From: Palaemon carinicauda | Lineage: Eukaryota > Arthropoda > Malacostraca > Decapoda > Palaemonidae | DNA: 64,000 nt | Assembly (NCBI RefSeq): GCF_036898095.1 | Contig: NC_090743.1 | Span: forward strand, 24,544,647-24,608,646 | Direction: 5' to 3' | Shown: positions 63,541 through 64,000 of the stretch, piece after piece | Position numbering within the stretch: position 1 is the stretch's first letter | Layout of the letters: each line of letters opens with the position of its first letter | Notes under the pieces: model-generated | The model's input: the letters and a program-made list of their open reading frames with translations, nothing else | What the model was told of the DNA's origin: nothing | The model's database searches: none | Translations under genes and position numbers: made by a program

Positions 63541-64000
63541 TTCTCGTCCTCCCCCCCGGATTTGATGCTGTTTTCGGACGCCTCAAAGAAAGGGTGGGGG
63601 TCCCACGTTCTGCACCACATGACCTCAGGCCTGTGGTCAGAATCAGAAAAGTGCCTCCATATAAATCTTCTAGAGATGAAGGCCGTCTTCCTGGCCCTTA
63701 AACAGTTCCAACAATACCTGGCGGGTCACTCTGTGGTAGTGATGAGCGACAACACCACAGTAGTGGCTTACATCAACAAGCAAGGAGGTACCTTTTCGAA
63801 GCAGCTATCCCATCTCGCAGTAGAGATACTGAGATGGACCGAAGTCCACTCGATTCCACTATCGGCACGTTTCATTCCAGGCTAGAGGAATGTGCTCGCC
63901 GATAGTCTGAGCAGAGCGTCTCGGATAGTGAGTACTGAGTGGTCTTTGGATCATCTAGTAGCCAACAAAGTCCTGACTTTGTGGGGTTCCCCGACTGTGG
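63541..64000 (+). pseudogene. Element F RNase H, frameshifted and cut by window end
   Basis: A frame change within the C-run near 63550 moves to the frame with SDASKKGWGSHV (first Asp present), LLEMKAVFLAL (Glu) and VVVMSDNTTVVAYI (Asp). A stop at 63883 replaces the Lys of FIPGKRNV. The text continues collinear with E to the end (TEWSLDHLVANKVLTLWGSP). Confidence 0.9.

Larger units (their letters stand above)
58061..64000 (+). mobile_element. DIRS-like element F, 5' part (runs off the window)
   Basis: F starts at GTTCCGTAACTG (58061), five bases after E ends, in the same orientation. It carries a SINE-like insertion in its 5' repeat, a gag region with two tandem duplications, RT and RNase H. 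Its 5' repeat resembles that of C and D (TAATAGGGG type), but its RT and gag C-terminal block resemble A and E, so it is a mixed or intermediate lineage. Numerous frameshifts and stops show it is defective. YR and the 3' end lie outside the window. Confidence 0.92.

Overview
The window is eukaryotic and almost certainly from a decapod crustacean (inference: TA/CA/GA microsatellites, TTAGG-type motifs inside a satellite, a tRNA-derived SINE, and abundant DIRS-like retrotransposons of a type known from Decapoda). I see no intact host protein-coding gene. About 41 kb of the 64 kb is made of six copies of tyrosine-recombinase (DIRS-like) retrotransposons. The rest is AT-rich intergenic DNA rich in satellites.

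Layout: 1-13580 is AT-rich, with a 3.6-kb 33/36-bp minisatellite (about 1250-4920), a compound GA/spacer array (5097-5822), TA/CA microsatellites, a tRNA-derived SINE (about 6321-6476), a 40-bp minisatellite (7535-7905), and a GC-richer decayed region with a 122-bp degenerate repeat (9656-10190). Positions 13581-39918 are one nest of four minus-strand DIRS-like elements. The oldest, C, is split by B (15621-30790) and by D (32690-39075); B is itself split by A (16164-24090). Each boundary is supported by terminal repeats on both sides and by the interrupted host element resuming. 39919-49550 is AT-rich spacer with a 66/68-bp satellite, a long foldback, a hairpin element and one possible host exon. 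49551-58055 is plus-strand element E, closely related to A. F (58061 to beyond the window end) follows head to tail, only 5 bp later. A truncated LINE sits in the internal complementary region of E and a SINE-like repeat sits in the 5' terminal repeat of F.

Each DIRS-like element has the same plan: split inverted terminal repeats, a very long basic repeat-rich gag-like ORF starting with a cysteine zinc-ribbon-like motif, reverse transcriptase (RT), RNase H, a domain matching the DIRS MT (Dam-like) position, and a tyrosine recombinase (YR) in an overlapping frame. Near the 3' end lies an internal complementary region (ICR) that pairs with both termini, the template for circle formation in the DIRS1 model. 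All copies have lost coding capacity in different ways: a motif-A Asp to Gly change in A, stops in E, loss of the YLDD box in F, frameshifts in B, and heavy decay in C and D. The YR of E still shows the full R...HxxR...Y set.

The most interesting points are the E/F tandem junction, which reads like the circle junction predicted from the ICRs; the repeated independent growth of 8-9-codon minisatellites inside gag; the shared zinc-ribbon N-terminus; the conserved twin hairpins in the terminal repeats; and a conserved splice-acceptor-like tract before gag.
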